From Fragosphaeria purpurea (Eukaryota; Ascomycota; Sordariomycetes; Ophiostomatales; Ophiostomataceae), in NCBI GenBank assembly GCA_002778095.1, contig PCDL01000012.1, positions 1,426,001-1,490,000 of the forward strand: 64,000 nt of DNA. The letters are read 5' to 3'. Made by a program: the position numbers and the translations under genes. The notes beneath the pieces were generated by a model that worked only from the letters and a program-made list of their open reading frames with translations, ran no database searches and was not told the DNA's origin. Below, piece after piece: positions 46,895 through 59,264 of this stretch. The stretch's first letter is position 1; every line of letters begins with the position of its first letter.

Positions 46895-47945
46895 CCTTTG
46901 TGGTCGGCAGCAAATGCCGCATTAGCAAGGAAGATCAGTTCCGGTTTCTTCGGCGAGATCCACCAGGTCACAAACATCATCTCATAAGAGGAGATCGTGG
47001 TCCAGCTCGAAAGCGTCAAGGCCGAGGCACGCGCAGCTGCAACACGAAACCCGTGTGTACAGGTCAGTGGCTGGCGGGCGTCGGCATCCTATTTTGTCCG
47101 CTGGCTCGGTACCCAAGGCGACTATACTGCCATGGTAAAAGACCTTGTCAGTTCCTAGCTTGGCAGGCTTCGGTAGCTTCTGCGACCACAACTTCTCAGG
47201 AAAGTCCATCCTGCTGCTCGCCCAGCCAACTCGTCGCACGCATCGACTACGTCCATACCAAGTCCTCCACTTTCACCCGGACACTACACCCGACAACTTT
47301 CTCATGGGTGTTGGGAAACGCGCGGCAACCAGGTCAGCCTCGTCAACTCCAGTTTGGCCAAGAAAATTCTCGACCCTAAGATCCCACTTCCCGCATCGCT
47401 GAATGCGAGAACGAGAACATGACCGAATCGGCACGCCATGCCTCAATCTCAGCACGAGGACATAGAGAAACTTGGCCTATGTGATGCTCTACGTCTGGCG
47501 TGGCTCTATTCCTTCGAAGGGCCCTGGAAGCTGCTACCGAAGGAGTAGAAGTTTGATAGAAGGATGGAGAAAACGATGACGACTCAAGCCCAGCATCTCC
47601 CACCGGCGAATCGTCAAAGGTGTTGCCGTCCGCGTTGAATATGGCCTTCTGTGGAGCAGCCCACATTGTTTTTGCGGATGCTTCGATGTCGCCCAAAATG
47701 CCCTCCAAGCTTACTTTGTCCGCAACACTGTCCTTGGCAACCAGAACAAGTTCTAGTGACGCCGACGAAGGAGATGACGGATGGTCACGGCCGTCAGTTC
47801 CGTTGTAAAGAGCCTCAAGGGCGAGCCGAGGTGCTCTGCCGTGACTTTGCCCAGCGAAGTTGCCGTCTACCTCAAGCACACACGCTCCCCTCGCTTTAAC
47901 GACAAGCCAAACTACAGCTAACTGCGCCGGGACGAGCTTTACGGG
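46895..47945 (+). pseudogene. Casein kinase I pseudogene
   Basis: Pieces of a casein kinase I domain can be read in order across all three frames: VVGSKCRISK; then SSGFFGEIHQVTNIIS-stop-EEI and LESVKA; SYFVRWLGTQGDYTAMV; RIDYVHTKS; a frameshifted equivalent of the HRDIKPDNFLMG loop (only PDNFLMGVGKR-like text remains); GNQVSLVNSSLAKKILDP, where the IDFG signature is replaced; ENENMTESARHASIS; YVMLYVWRGSIPSKG; and RSPRFNDKPNYS-stop-LR. The order and motifs (LESVKA, ENxNxTxxARxASI, RFxDKPxYSYLR) are those of CK1. Several frameshifts and at least three stops make it non-functional. A minus-strand frame (47376-47879) over it is a shadow. An intact CK1 paralogue must exist elsewhere. Confidence 0.85.
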
Positions 47946-48414
47946 GAAATATACTCTCAGAGAACACAGACGTCCTCACGCTGGAGCCAAGCCATGCACT
48001 GGTGACGACGGGGAAAGGTTAACACAAAAACTTTGCTTTCCAATTACACCAACGTAATTATAGGATAAAGAAATAGACGACGTAGGCAACGCGGTTGACC
48101 AGCCAAGCAGACACAATATCGGAAGTGACATAGATCCGAAAGATAGGTAAGCCGCAGCCGTGAAGATAGAACACTGAAGTACAAGGCAGTCGTGAGGTTT
48201 ACCTCGTCAATATGGGAAAGAAAAGGGTGGAAACAAAAAGAAAGAGAAATCTAGCGAAACCTTACATTCATTTAAACTTGAAGGTCAAAGACTATCTACT
48301 TTACTGAAAACAAAAAGGAGAAACTAAAGAAAAGAAACTCAAATAGTCAAGCAGTCATAAAGTCCAAAAAAATTGGATACAAGAGCTATGGAGAAAAAAA
48401 AAACAAAAAAAAGC

Positions 48415-48485
48415 TCTTCGTCCGGGAATTGAACCCGGGTCCCAGGCGTGACAAGCCTGTATACTAACCACTATACTAACGAAGA
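48415..48485 (-). tRNA. tRNA-Asp (GTC), intronless copy
   Basis: Identical in sequence to the copy at 45884-45954. A strong T8 terminator follows on the minus strand. The three copies lie within 2.8 kb, so they form a local cluster. Confidence 0.93.
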
Positions 48486-49134
48486 CGTTGTTGTTGGTTA
48501 TTTGTGGATTGAGGCGGGGTAATGTGCTTTATTAAGGCTTTTCTGTACCAGGTGTTCCTTATGGGGAAACACCATCTACCGGGAAATCTCAGATAATTAA
48601 AACAACATATCAACAACCGAACGAGAGAGAAAAACCACAAACCTACAGTAAACATCGCGAATAGTAACGCAATGACTTCAACGTCTTGTATTTGCATACA
48701 TACGTACGATAGAGGGAAAAAAAGGGAGACGACAAATGTTTTTTTATTCCGGCCCAACGACAAACGAGTAGGAAAAGAAAGAGAAAAAGAAGAAAGTCTC
48801 TCGACATGACAACATCCAACGAAATGTCCTACCGCATAACAGAAAAGAAATGAATCTAGAAAGATAAAAAAATAAAAATAAAAATAAAAAATACACGAAA
48901 AATGAGACAAAAAAGGTGGCGGACAACGAAAGAAGTGAGCCAAAAAACGAAAATGAACGATGGGGAATAGAAAAGCACAACGTGAGCACCCACAGGCAAA
49001 TACAAGAGAACTCCAGACCGGAACCCACGCCAATCCATGTTTTGCCTTCCCCCCAATCCCTTCCTCCCTTTCCCTTCAGACCTAGGCAGGAGAAAAAAAA
49101 ATAAAAGCAAAACGAAACAAAAAGCCAACCCGGC
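48486..49134. other. Intergenic 3' flank of SPT7
   Basis: AT-rich, no gene. The open frames are low-complexity Phe/Leu runs on the minus strand. Confidence 0.6.
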
Positions 49135-52100
49135 CTACCGTTCTATGCTCTCCGGACTCATCAACCCGCCCTCCTCTTTGTCGTCCGACGGGCTGCCGCT
49201 GCCGCTGCCCTGATCTTGTGTCCGCTCGCCGTTCTCGGTCCCACCAGCGGGGACGGCGGCCACGGACCCGGCCTTGGGCCGCGGCCCGGTACCAACTTTG
49301 GCCCCCGTGCCGGCGTTTAGCCGCGAGGCGGGCGGCACTGAGGCCGACGCTGACGCTGACGCCGGCGTCCCATTCGTCGTGGTGCCATTGGGCAGATTGG
49401 AGGCGGCGTTTGTGCCGCTTCCGGTGCCGTTGCTGTAGCCAGGGTGCGGCACGGGCACGCTCGTGTGCGGGCCCGTCTTTTGCTTCTTGGCGGGCGACAC
49501 TTTGTCGCCGGGGGCCGGACCGCTAGCCGGGTGTTTACCGCTCGACGAACCACTGCCGGATGGTGTGCCGTTGGTGCCAGGTGCCCCATTTCCGTTGGCA
49601 CCACCACCGCCACCACCGCCACTGCCAGGGCCGGCATTGTTCGCGTTGCCAGTTGGTCCTCCACCACCACCACCACCACCAGCTAATGCTTCTGCCGCCG
49701 CAGCAGCGGCGGCGGCCATCTCCCGCTTCTTCCGCTTCGCCATGGCCAGCTGCTCCTTGGGCGCCCGCTTCTGCGGCGACACAATCTTGCCCGTCGCGCC
49801 CAGCCGCGGCCGCGGGCGCCGCTGCTTGACGGGCAGGTCCTCGTCCTCGACGAGCGGCTGGTCGCTGTTGGCGTGCAGCTTCGCCAGGAAGAAGTTCTTG
49901 ACGAGCCCGATCTCGTCGACCACGTTGGCCGTCGTGACGGGGTCGAGCGGCTCGGGCGCCTCGAACAGCGCCGCCGAGGCGACGCCGTCGACGGGCGCGT
50001 CGACGGCGTGCTGGTTGCGCACGCGCGTCTGCAGCAGGTGCAGGGGGACGCTGAGGATGTCGAGCCCGAGCTCGCGGTCGAGGCCCAGGGCCTTGAAGCC
50101 GAAAAAGTCCTCGCCGAGCTCCTCGGCGAAATCGCCGCCGACAAACTGCTCGCTGCCGTCGTGGAAGGCCTCGGCGGTGCCGGCGCCGTCCTGGAGGGCG
50201 GGCCGCAGCAGGTCGCTGAGGTGGGCCTTCATGCGGTCGTGGATGCCGCCGAGCTTGACGCCCAGCCGCTCGACGTCCTCGCGCGCGTAGGCGTCGAGGC
50301 TGTCGAGGTCGTGGCCGTTTTCGTAGAGCGTGTGCAGGACGACCTCTTCGGGCGTGTAGCGCGGCTGGAACCGGGCCCCCCGCGCCGCCCAGGCGCCCGC
50401 GGCGTCGCGCTTCTCGGCCTCGTTGTACACGTTGAAGGTGCGGCAGAGCTTGGTAAAGTAGTCGCCCGCAATGTCGGCGATGGCGTCCATGGCCGATGGT
50501 TGCAGCTCCTCGAAGCCCGCATGAAAAAAGATCTTGGCCACCGACCGCTGCAGGGCGGCCCGCGACGTCTCGGCCGCCATGAACGGGCCGTCGCCCGAGA
50601 TAAAGTGCGGCTCCACGTCGGCCTCGTGAAATGGCTCGGGGTCGTACCGCTGGAATTGGTTTTGGTAGATCTAACCGGGTTGGTTAGCAAAGAAAGAAAG
50701 AAAAGAAAAGAAAAGAAGGGAACTGCTTTCGCAACTGCCCCCAGAAATGGTGTATGCCCACCTGTGTCTGGATCTGCATCTGCTTCACCACGCTGATCTT
50801 GGAGCAGACCTTGCGTGTTTCCTGGATCTGGCGCATGTTGGCATCGAAGCGCTTAGCAAGGCGGCTGGGCGGAGCGACAAACTGCCCGGCTGGCAACATC
50901 CGCAAGAACTCCTCGTTTTGGTTGACAACGTGGCCCTCGTCATCTTCGACCCATTGCAACCGCGCGGGAATATCGGGGACGATGCTCGTCGGCTCGTAGT
51001 AGTCCGGCACGACCTTTTCCACGTCGTCCTCCATGCCCTCCGCCAGTGTGGTATCGCCCGGTTTGGAGGTCGACGATGACGATGTCGGGCCGTCCTTGTT
51101 GCCCGACGACGCTGCGAGGGAAGACGTAACCTCACCACCACCCACATCACCGCCAGCACCGCCGCCGTGGACGGTTGCGTCCGCGTTGGCCGCTGCTCCT
51201 GGGCCTAGGATGCCCATGGCCTCGGCTTGCTTCATGCTCTTGAGGTACCAGCGCATGCCGGCCTTGCTGCGCAGCAGCGCCGGCTCGTCGACGTTGAGCT
51301 TGTTGCCTTTGAACAGCTCGTAGCGCTGCTGTGCGAGGAGCGCGCGGTCCTTTTTCGTCACCTGCTTCCAGATCTGGTACGCCTCGTCCTCGTAGGCCTC
51401 GTCGGCGGCCTCATCGAGCGCACGGTTGAGTGCCGCGATGCCGTTGACGGACGACGGCGCGTCCAGGTCCATGGCGTCGCCGCCCGTGCTGCTGCCCAGG
51501 CCCGAGTGCTGGTTGTTGAGCGGTGTGAGGGAGCCGCCAGCGCCTCCGCCGCCAATGGGCGGCGTGGCAAAGCCATTGCTGCCGTCGCCGAACTCGGAGC
51601 CTTCGCGGCCTGCTTTCGCCAGCAGGCCGTTCAGCTGCAAGACGGGTTTGTGGTCCCCACCCGGCGTGCCTTCTTTTTGGTCCGCTGCCGCGCCGCCGCC
51701 ACCGCCGGACGCACCGGCGGAGGTGGTCGTCCCACCCGTCGAGGCATGGCCCCCGGTGCTGCGCGACTTGTTGGCGACGCTCTTCGTGCCCGTCTTGCGG
51801 CCGCGGGAGGACATGATGGGCTCGTCGTCGCTGTCGTCGCCGCCGTCGTCGTCGCCGCCGTTCTGCTTGCGGCGCTCCTCGGCCTCGACCTCGGCGCGCG
51901 AACGGATGGTCAGGTCGGGGATCAGCGGGATCAGCTTCTCGGCCTCCTTGCGCATGCCGTTGGCCATGCGGCGCAGCGGGTGGCCCGCGTCGCGGTTGTA
52001 CTTGAGGCAGTTGTCCCAGACAAGGTTGAGGTCGTGGACGAACTCGGCCTTGGACTTGTACTGCAGGCCCTTGAGTTTCTTGGTCATGGTGCCCAGGTCC

Positions 52101-53725
52101 ATGGGCTGCTTGACGTAGAGGTGGTAGTCGGGCGCTTCGCGCTTGTTGACGCGCTGCAAAAAGGGGGTCGAGTATTCGGTGTGGGCCTTCAGCTCGCTCA
52201 GGACCTTTTCGAGGGCCTCGTACAGCTCCTCCTGGCCGACGTTTTCCTCGCTGGCCCACTTGCTGCGGTTCTTGCGCACCTCGTTGATCAGCGAGCGCAG
52301 CTCGGCGTCGGTGGCCTTGACGTGGTCGCGCTTCTGGTCGATGCGCGCAATGAGGTGCTTGAGCGTCAGGCTCGACGCGCCAAGGTTGGCGCTGCTGAGC
52401 GTGCCGTGGTTGTTGGCGCCGGCACCGCCGTTGGCGCCGCCGGGCCCGTTCTTTTCCATCTCGGCCTGGATCTGTTTTTCCGACTCTTCCAGCTGCTGTT
52501 GCTCGAGCATGGCGGTTCGGTCGTTTTCCAGCGTGTAGAAAAGCGTGTAAAAGCTGCGCCGCGCCGCTTCCTCCGTCGCGTTGCGGGCTTCTTCCAGCTC
52601 TTTGCGCACATCGTCGGACGTCTTGGCCTGTGGGGCTTTTTGTGATAGGGATGATTGTTGTTGCTGCTGTTGTGATAAAGAAGATGATGTTGATGTTAAT
52701 GTGCCTGAGATGGCAAAACGGTCGTCGCGATAGGGTTTGCCCGGCTGCTTCTCGGGTGAGCCAACGGAATGGACAGGCGAGCTGCCGGTCTTGGATGGTG
52801 AGAGCAGTTGCAATGGCGGTCCATTTCCCGGTGGACGGCTCGAGACAACGCCATTGGGCCCGGACATGCTCTTGTTCACCCCGTCAACGCTACCACCACC
52901 ACCGGCTTTGTCCTCATCCTCGCCATCCTCCTCGTCCTCGTCATCGTCGTAGTTGTCTTCGTCAATGGCGCGTTTCGCTTTCTTGAAAGGCGGTTCGCTG
53001 ATGGGTGCGTGGTCGGTTGCAGGGGGTGGAAGATATGGGTGGACACCGCCGGATCCGGCTCCGGCTCCGGTGCCGGAGCCGGCGGGGCGCGGCGGCCGCA
53101 GCAGCGCGTGGATGGCATCGTGATTGTAGCCGCCGTCGTCGGAAAAGAGCAGCGCGACCTTGGCTTCGGAGCGCCGGTACAAATCGGCAAAGAGGGCGCG
53201 TCGCGCATCGTAGTCGTCCTCGAGTGTCGGCAGGTCCGTCTGTTGTGTGGATGCCTCAGGCATCAAGGACGGCACAATGGCATTGTCGGCGGCGGCGACG
53301 AGGCCGGCCACGGGGGTTTGTGTGCGCGGCGGCGCATCGTCAACGAGTGAGACCATGCTGCGCGAGCCGTGGGTGGCATGCGGCGATGCGAAAAACGCGG
53401 GTGTTGATGGATTGGAAGGGGGGGTCGGTTCTGTCAACGCATCGCCGGATTCTGCGGGCACCAAAAATGCACACAAAAAGACACGCGAAAATGGGCTCGC
53501 GTCCACGCGGTCACCCGGGTCGGTTGGCGGGTCTACAAGACCACTGGAAGAAAGCGAATCATCCGCATAGATGGCAGACGCAGTTTGGCGGCAATCGGGG
53601 TTGATTCGGGGCGGCCTTGATGGATCGCAAACGGCCGGTTTTGTCGTCGGTTCTGCGGGTGAGGTTGAGGGAGACTTTGCCCGCCGCACAGCGAGCGCCA
53701 GTTTTCCCTGCTTTGCGGCGGACAC
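49135..53725 (-). CDS. SPT7: SAGA subunit Spt7 (bromodomain and histone-fold)
   Basis: A nuclear core subunit of the SAGA histone-acetyltransferase complex. Exons 53725-50762 and 50670-49135 join in phase over a 91-nt intron (KQMQIQTQ then IYQNQFQRYDPEPFHEADV). A bromodomain sits near residues 515-600 (YSTPFLQRVNKREAPDYHLY, PMDLGTMTKKL, the acetyl-lysine Asn in VWDNCLKYN). A conserved block before the intron reads FLRMLPAGQFVAPPSRLAKRF. The histone-fold (bromodomain-associated) domain is near 1030-1080 (AALQRSVAKIFFHAGFEEL) and pairs with a partner subunit. The C-terminus is Gly/Pro-rich. The true start is uncertain: the first ~120 residues look unlike the family, and M at 53356 (MVSLVDDAPPRTQ) or an unseen 5' intron near 53460-53500 is possible. 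Confidence 0.9.
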
Positions 53726-54462
53726 TGACCCCCGCTGCCGTACAGGCGATCTGGGGAGGTAGGTAGTACTTTAAAAGACTACAAAAAATGCATTTCAAAA
53801 AGTCAATTAACGTTTAAATAGAATAAAAACAAACTTCAGGCTTTTCAATAACAGGGTCGAAATGTTTATGTTTTTTAAATAATTTTATACTCTTGTTGAA
53901 AGATTTTATTCTACTTGTTTTGACCGCATCAAAGTACTGTATACTTACCTATCCATCTTCCGCCAGAAGCTAATGTCACGTGAACTTACTGACAAAGGAC
54001 CTTCAGCGGCCAGAGCGCTGAAAGTTAGGGGGTGCCCAGCAGCATCCAAGGGCGCCTAGAGCGCCACTGCAGTGCCTACGGCCGCAACAATGCCAGCCTC
54101 TGCACTGTCTCGGTCGGCTGCCCGCAAGCCATGGAAGCACCGTGCCATTACACAGTTCGAACGACAACGCAGACGGCCCAAAGCACAACGCATCGTCAGC
54201 CCATTCAGCGCAAAAAGGCAGCAGCAACAAAAGCAACAATAGCAACACAAGCTCTCCTCCTCGCTCAATAGCTCGCAAAGCAAGAGACGACAGACACCGT
54301 GACCATCCTAATATTTGTGGTAGTTCGAAGCAAGCTTCGCTACGTCTTGCCCACACACACCCAGCGCCAGCACATGTTCCCGGGCAGCGCACGACTTTTA
54401 CCAGCCACGGCAAGATCTTTTGAAAACCTCCGGACAAGCAACCTCGAAGCGCATCTCCCGCT
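53726..54462. other. Divergent intergenic region
   Basis: Promoter DNA of SPT7 (-) and the VanZ-like gene (+). A CACGTG lies near 53977-53982. No gene; the frames at 54003-54437 lack motifs. Confidence 0.5.
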
Positions 54463-55309
54463 ATGAGAATACGCTTGCCTTTTGCGGGTGTGTGACTGTC
54501 TTGTTTGCTTTGTAGCTTCGTTTTCGCGTGTCGCCTCCCCCCGCTGACCGCCAGGCACCTTCTTTCTCCTCCTCCTCCTCGCCGGCTATGCGGGCCTCTC
54601 GTCGCTGCAGCTCGGCGGCCTCGTCGACGACAAGCTGCTGCACGTCGTGACCTTTTTCGCGCTGACCGTCGCCTTCTACTGGATTGTCGACACGAGCCGC
54701 CGGCGCACGCTCAACCTCTCGCTCCTCGTCTGCACGGTGGGGCTCGGCATCGGGTCCGAGCTCCTGCAGGCGTCGCTGCCCGACAACGGCCGCGTGTTTG
54801 ACCTGCTCGACATTGCGGCCAACGTGGTGGGCAGCCTGGCGGCGCTGGGGCTGTGTTCGTGGTACCACAAGCGCATGCTGGAGCGGAAGCGGCACCAGCG
54901 GTACGCGGCGGTGCCGGGCGGGGCGGGCGACGACGACGATCCGGGGGCGGGGGATGGCGGTCTGGGCGTGGGCGACGTGGACATTGAGCTCGGCCAGGGC
55001 GTGGGCGTGCCGCGGACGGTGCTGCACGACGGCGACCACGACCACGACCACGACGACGCGGCGACCACGCCGACCACGACTCTGGCGACGCCGCCGTCCA
55101 CGGCGCCTTCGGCAACGTCGGCCGTGGGCGCTGCCGGAAACCCTGTCCCCGCGGCCGCTGCGCCGCCGCACCGGTCTCTCGAAGAGGAGCTCGACAATTG
55201 GGACGAAAACGCCGAGGACCCGTGGGAGGGCGAGGACGACACGGGGGACATGGGCGCGGCTGCTAGCGCAGGCGGCGGGCCGAAGAAGCGGACAGACAAA
55301 GACGATTGA
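54463..55309 (+). CDS. VanZ-like membrane protein
   Basis: A protein of about 259 residues. A 25-nt first exon (54463-54487, MRIRLPFAG) joins exon 2 (54555-55309) in phase over a 67-nt intron with a GTGTGT donor. Four hydrophobic helices span residues 5-110. The family signature is clear: DDKLLHVVTFFALTVAFYW, then GSELLQASLP, FDLLDIAANVVGS. The C-terminal 140 residues are acidic and disordered, ending in a KKRTDKDD charged tail. VanZ-like proteins are widespread in fungi; their function is unknown. The glycopeptide-resistance role of the bacterial namesake should not be carried over. Confidence 0.82.
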
Positions 55310-55789
55310 GAGTTTTCTGGCGACGGGGTATATTGCTTGGCACGTTGTGAGGGGATGGAAGATTCAATATTCGGTTGTTTAACTCTTCTTCTTTGTCTTT
55401 GCTTGGAATAATGGGAAACAGTGGCGTTGGCAAGTTTGATTGTTTGTTTGTTTGTTTGTTTGTTTGTTTTTGTTTTTTTGGTCTGATCGCAGCGTCCACG
55501 GCGTTTTACTGTTTTTCTTTTTCTCGCGTGTTTGGACTTTGGTTAGTATGACGACGACGATTGAAGATGTATTCCATAAAGAAGAACTAGAGACAAGGGT
55601 TGTGTGTCAAGATGGCATCCCGAGCCATTCGAGCCAATTGATATATTCAAAATGATACTGCGCTCTAGTCTGTACTACGCAATAAAAATGCCAAAGCGTT
55701 TTTCTCTGTCGCTTCCCAGAGCGACAGATTCTACAAACAAGTCATCACAACAAAACCCAGAGGCACCAAAAACAACCCGCTTCCCGCTT

Positions 55790-57893
55790 TCACCACCCAA
55801 ACGACTCGTTGTGCCACCACACCACGCGGCCCTTGCGCACCCACACGCCCACGCTCGCCCGGAGTTCCCGCACCATGCCCGCCGGCCCGCACACCAGCAC
55901 CGCCACCCGTTCTTCGCTGCCGTGCCGGAACACGCTGTCCACCACCTGCCGCAAATCGGGCCGCTGCCGCCCGTCGCCAACATGGCCGATGGCAGATCTG
56001 GTCTGACTGCGTGGCGACCGGCTCCGCGGCGGCCGGCGCAGCGCGTTGAGTTCAATGGCCGCTGCCGCCGCCGTCGTTGTCTCCGCCGCGCTCGCGAGGC
56101 CGGCAGCGGTACCATTTCGAAGATTGCTGCCCAGGCTGCCGCCCGTCAAGAAGATGTGCACGTTGGGGTCCGCCAGCAGGTTGTGGCCGCCCGCACCCGC
56201 GTCATCCTGCGCTGCCGCCGCCGCTGCTGCTGCCACGGCCCACGTCGCTTCGTTTGCGTTGCGCAGCGACCAGACAAAGTCGACGGGCAGACCGGGCGAC
56301 CCGTCTCCGTCCTCGGCCTGCGCCACGAGCGCGCGGTAGATGGGCACCAGAAAGGTCGCGCCGACGCCGCCGGCAACCAGCAGCACGCGGTCGACGTTCT
56401 GCGGCGTCAGCGTGGGAAACTGCGACGCCATCGCGCCGTAAGGCCCCTCGATGTTGACGGGCAGCGTGCCGATGGCGCGCGGACTCTCTGCGTCTGGATG
56501 GTGTCGTGTAGCAAGGGCGGGTGTGGCCGCACCATCGCCGTCACCGTCGTGGTTGTCCGTGTCCGGCATCGACGGTGTCCCCACGGCCGTCGACACCGCT
56601 GCCGCAGCGTGCTTTGCCAGGGCGGCGGTCATGGGCCCCTGCCGCGTGCGGACGACGAGCGTCACGTCGTTGGTGCTGTCGTTGACAGCGGCCACGGTGA
56701 ACGGGTTGAACAGAAACTCAAACAGCCAGTACGACCACGACAGCGAGGACGACGACGCCTTGCCGGGGGTGCGCGCAGCGGCCGGTAGACCCATGTAGAT
56801 GTGGGCGCCCGGGTGGGCGCGGAACCGGTGCAGGGCCGTGTGGGGCAGCGGCGCCGTCAGCGTCACCAGGTCGGTCCCGGGGATGGCGGCGACGGTGGCC
56901 TGCGTGGTGACGGTGTGGATCTTGCGCAGGACGAGGTCGGCGATCAACAGCAGCAGCGCGGTGGCCATGTTGTAGCGGGCGTGGCGGGTGTGGAAGAGGA
57001 TGAGAAAGGGCACCGAGAACGCGGCGAGGACGTGCGTGACGAAGAAGACGCGGTACGACGCGCGGCGCACGACGGCCAGGGCGGTCGTGCTCATGAGCGT
57101 CATGGCGGTGATGGCGAGCAGGCCCGTGGGGACGGTGGGCCGCACGAGGCGGGGCAGGAGGCCGCCGTGGCGGAGAAAATAGTTGGTGTAGAAGGCGGCG
57201 TGCAGGCCGAGCAGCACGTAGAGGAAGCCGCCGAGCACGCGGTGCCAGCGGTTGAGCTGCTCGTGGGACGAGCGGAAGACGGCGGCCAGCGGGTTGGCGT
57301 ACTTCAGCGCGAGGAGGTACTGGACGGGGAACTGCGCGGTGGCGACGGCGCCGAACCGCTTGGTCAGGTGAAAGTAGTCTGGTCGCCCGTGGATTAGAAC
57401 AACCTTTCCGTCCCATGAAGTTTCCCTTTTCGATTCTGTCGGAGAACCTACCTCGTCCCGTCTCCAAGACGCAGAGCGCCGTCATCAAGACCAGCCAAAA
57501 CGCGCCGGCCAGCCACTGGTCGCGCTGGCCGTACGCCTGCCCCCAGACAACGACGTCGTCCGCCAGCCACCACTGCGTCCGGCGCCACCTCGCCGCCCAG
57601 GCGCCGCGCGTGGTGGTCAGCCGCTGCGACTTCAGCGAAGGCGAGTCCGGGATGACCGCATAGGCGCCGCCGTCGGCAACACCTCCGCTGTTGTTGCTGC
57701 TGCGGCCGCCGACAAGGTGGCCATATCGCGCCTGCACCTGAGCCGCCGTCCACAGCGCCGCGCGGACGCCGAACGTGAGCAGCGCCGGCAGCAGCGAGGC
57801 CAGGAAGGCGTAGTGGCTGTAGCGGTCGAGGACGAGGCGGCGGGCATCCTTTTCCTCGTCGGTCAGCTCCAGGAATTCGTACGGCCAAGCCAT
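55790..57893 (-). CDS. Ferric-reductase-like transmembrane oxidoreductase
   Basis: A protein of about 676 residues. Exons 57893-57452 and 57378-55790 join in phase over a 73-nt intron. It has the FRE/NOX layout: an extra N-terminal transmembrane helix, a ferric-reductase-like heme domain with paired histidines (H186 and H193 in SHEQLNRWHR, H207 in GLHAAFYTNYF; a second pair in VTHVLAAF...ILFHTRH), an FAD-binding domain (HPGAHIYMGLP, LFEFLFNPFTV) and a C-terminal NAD(P)H-binding domain (VLLVAGGVGATFLVPIYR, VLVCGPAGM). It carries electrons from NAD(P)H across the plasma or vacuolar membrane, usually for metal reduction. An in-frame ATG at 57965 would add 24 residues. The FAD/NAD region is unusually Ala-rich. 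Confidence 0.85.
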
Positions 57894-58749
57894 TCTGTTT
57901 GTTGTACGGCACGAAGGAGAGAAGGTCCGTAGCGCGTGGGCGAAAGTTGGTTGAATTTTACTCACGCATCGTGGGAGTTGTGTTTTGGGGCCGCATGGGC
58001 AGAAAGGACCCCGAAATTGAAGCTATTCTGAGCTACAGTATAGATAGCAAGCTTCTTTCCCTTCCCGCCTAATGGCGTGCCTGGAACCTGCCCCTGTGGC
58101 CATTGCTGATTGGCTGGATTGGCAACAATGGACAACTTTCAGCAATCGCGCTGGATTTGTCAGAAACGAGCGCAACGCTCCTTCCGTGTAAATTGAGTTG
58201 CCTGTATTAGAAGTAGCATTACGGGCTACGTTATCAACTGGTATAAATTGAATTCAGCCTTTCACGTCTCCAGATTATCACCAAAACGGCCGACACAATG
58301 TTGGCGACAACAAATTCGAGGCTCAACATCTCTACGCCGTGAGTGGTCGTTATCTCGTAATGCGTCCCCGTAGTTCAACCCAAAGCCCGAAGGAACGATA
58401 AGCGGAGGGGAAGAAAAGCCTTAGCGGCCGGCCGACAGTGGGCCTCTTCGAAAATACAGCGAAACCCGAACGCGCATCTCGACAAGCCGCAGGACCATCG
58501 CCCCCAGTGCACCGCCAATGGCTGACACCGGCGACCGGAGCCGATCGCTACAGAGAGGTGTCGTAGATCCACACCTCGGCTACAGCCAAACCGCGCGGGA
58601 ACGCAGCCATCCATAAGAAGGTTCTTGCCGACACGAGTGGTTTTCTGAAAACTTCTGGCATTCAAACGTCAAAAATTCACCGTCTCAACATCTCGTCGAA
58701 GTTCCCCCTGTGAGAAAACGCAAAACGCCCACGACATCCAACCGCCAAC
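57894..58749. other. Divergent intergenic with a TATA box and short reading frame
   Basis: Promoters of the ferric-reductase-like gene (-) and the RidA gene (+). A TATAAATT (58242-58249) is followed 47 bp later by ATG in a good context (ACACAATG, 58296) that opens only 14 codons, then reads straight into a GTGAGT. It could be an upstream ORF or a first exon of an alternative transcript; no in-frame link to RidA could be found. Confidence 0.35.
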
Positions 58750-59264
58750 ATGGTCTCCAAGCAAGCTGTTTTCACGGCGAATTCGCCCAAGCCCCGCCCC
58801 CAGCTGTCCCAGGCCATCATCAGCAACGGCATGGTCTACTGCTCGGGCCAGCTCGGCGTCGACCCCAAGACGTCCAAGCTCGTCGAGGGCACGGTCCAAG
58901 ACCGGGCGGTAAGTCCCAGACCAGACAAGAATATAGGAGGCTGAAACGTCCACGGCTAACCTCCCCTGTAGAGACAAGTCCTGCGCAATTTGTCCGCCGT
59001 CCTCGAGGCCGCCGGCACCAGCCTCGACAACGCCGTCAAGGTCAACATCTTCCTGACGAGCATGGACAACTTTGTTGCCGTGAACGAGGTCTACGACGAG
59101 TTCTTTACGGCGGCGCCGAAGCCGGTGGGTGCAGACACCTCATCGAGCTGTTTCCTTTCACAGCCCATCTGCTAACCTACCCTTAATAGTGCCGCACCTG
59201 TGTGGCTGTCCACCAGCTGCCGCAGGGCAGCGATGTGGAGATTGAGCTGACTGCTTCTCTGTAA
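58750..59264 (+). CDS. RidA/YjgF family protein (Hmf1/Mmf1-like)
   Basis: A 128-residue protein from three exons in phase: 58750-58908, 58972-59124 and 59190-59264 (63- and 65-nt introns). Landmarks are PRPQLSQAIISNGMVYCSGQ, VKVNIFLTSMDNFVAVNEVY and the Arg-bearing CRTCVAVHQLPQGSDVEIE, which supplies the substrate-binding arginine. RidA enzymes hydrolyse reactive enamine/imine intermediates from PLP-dependent dehydratases and protect branched-chain amino-acid and mitochondrial metabolism. It has no visible mitochondrial presequence, so it is more likely the cytosolic form. Confidence 0.93.

Noticed and set aside
47376..47879. 167-codon minus frame
   Set aside because: It overlaps the casein kinase I pseudogene, which gives a coherent explanation on the plus strand.
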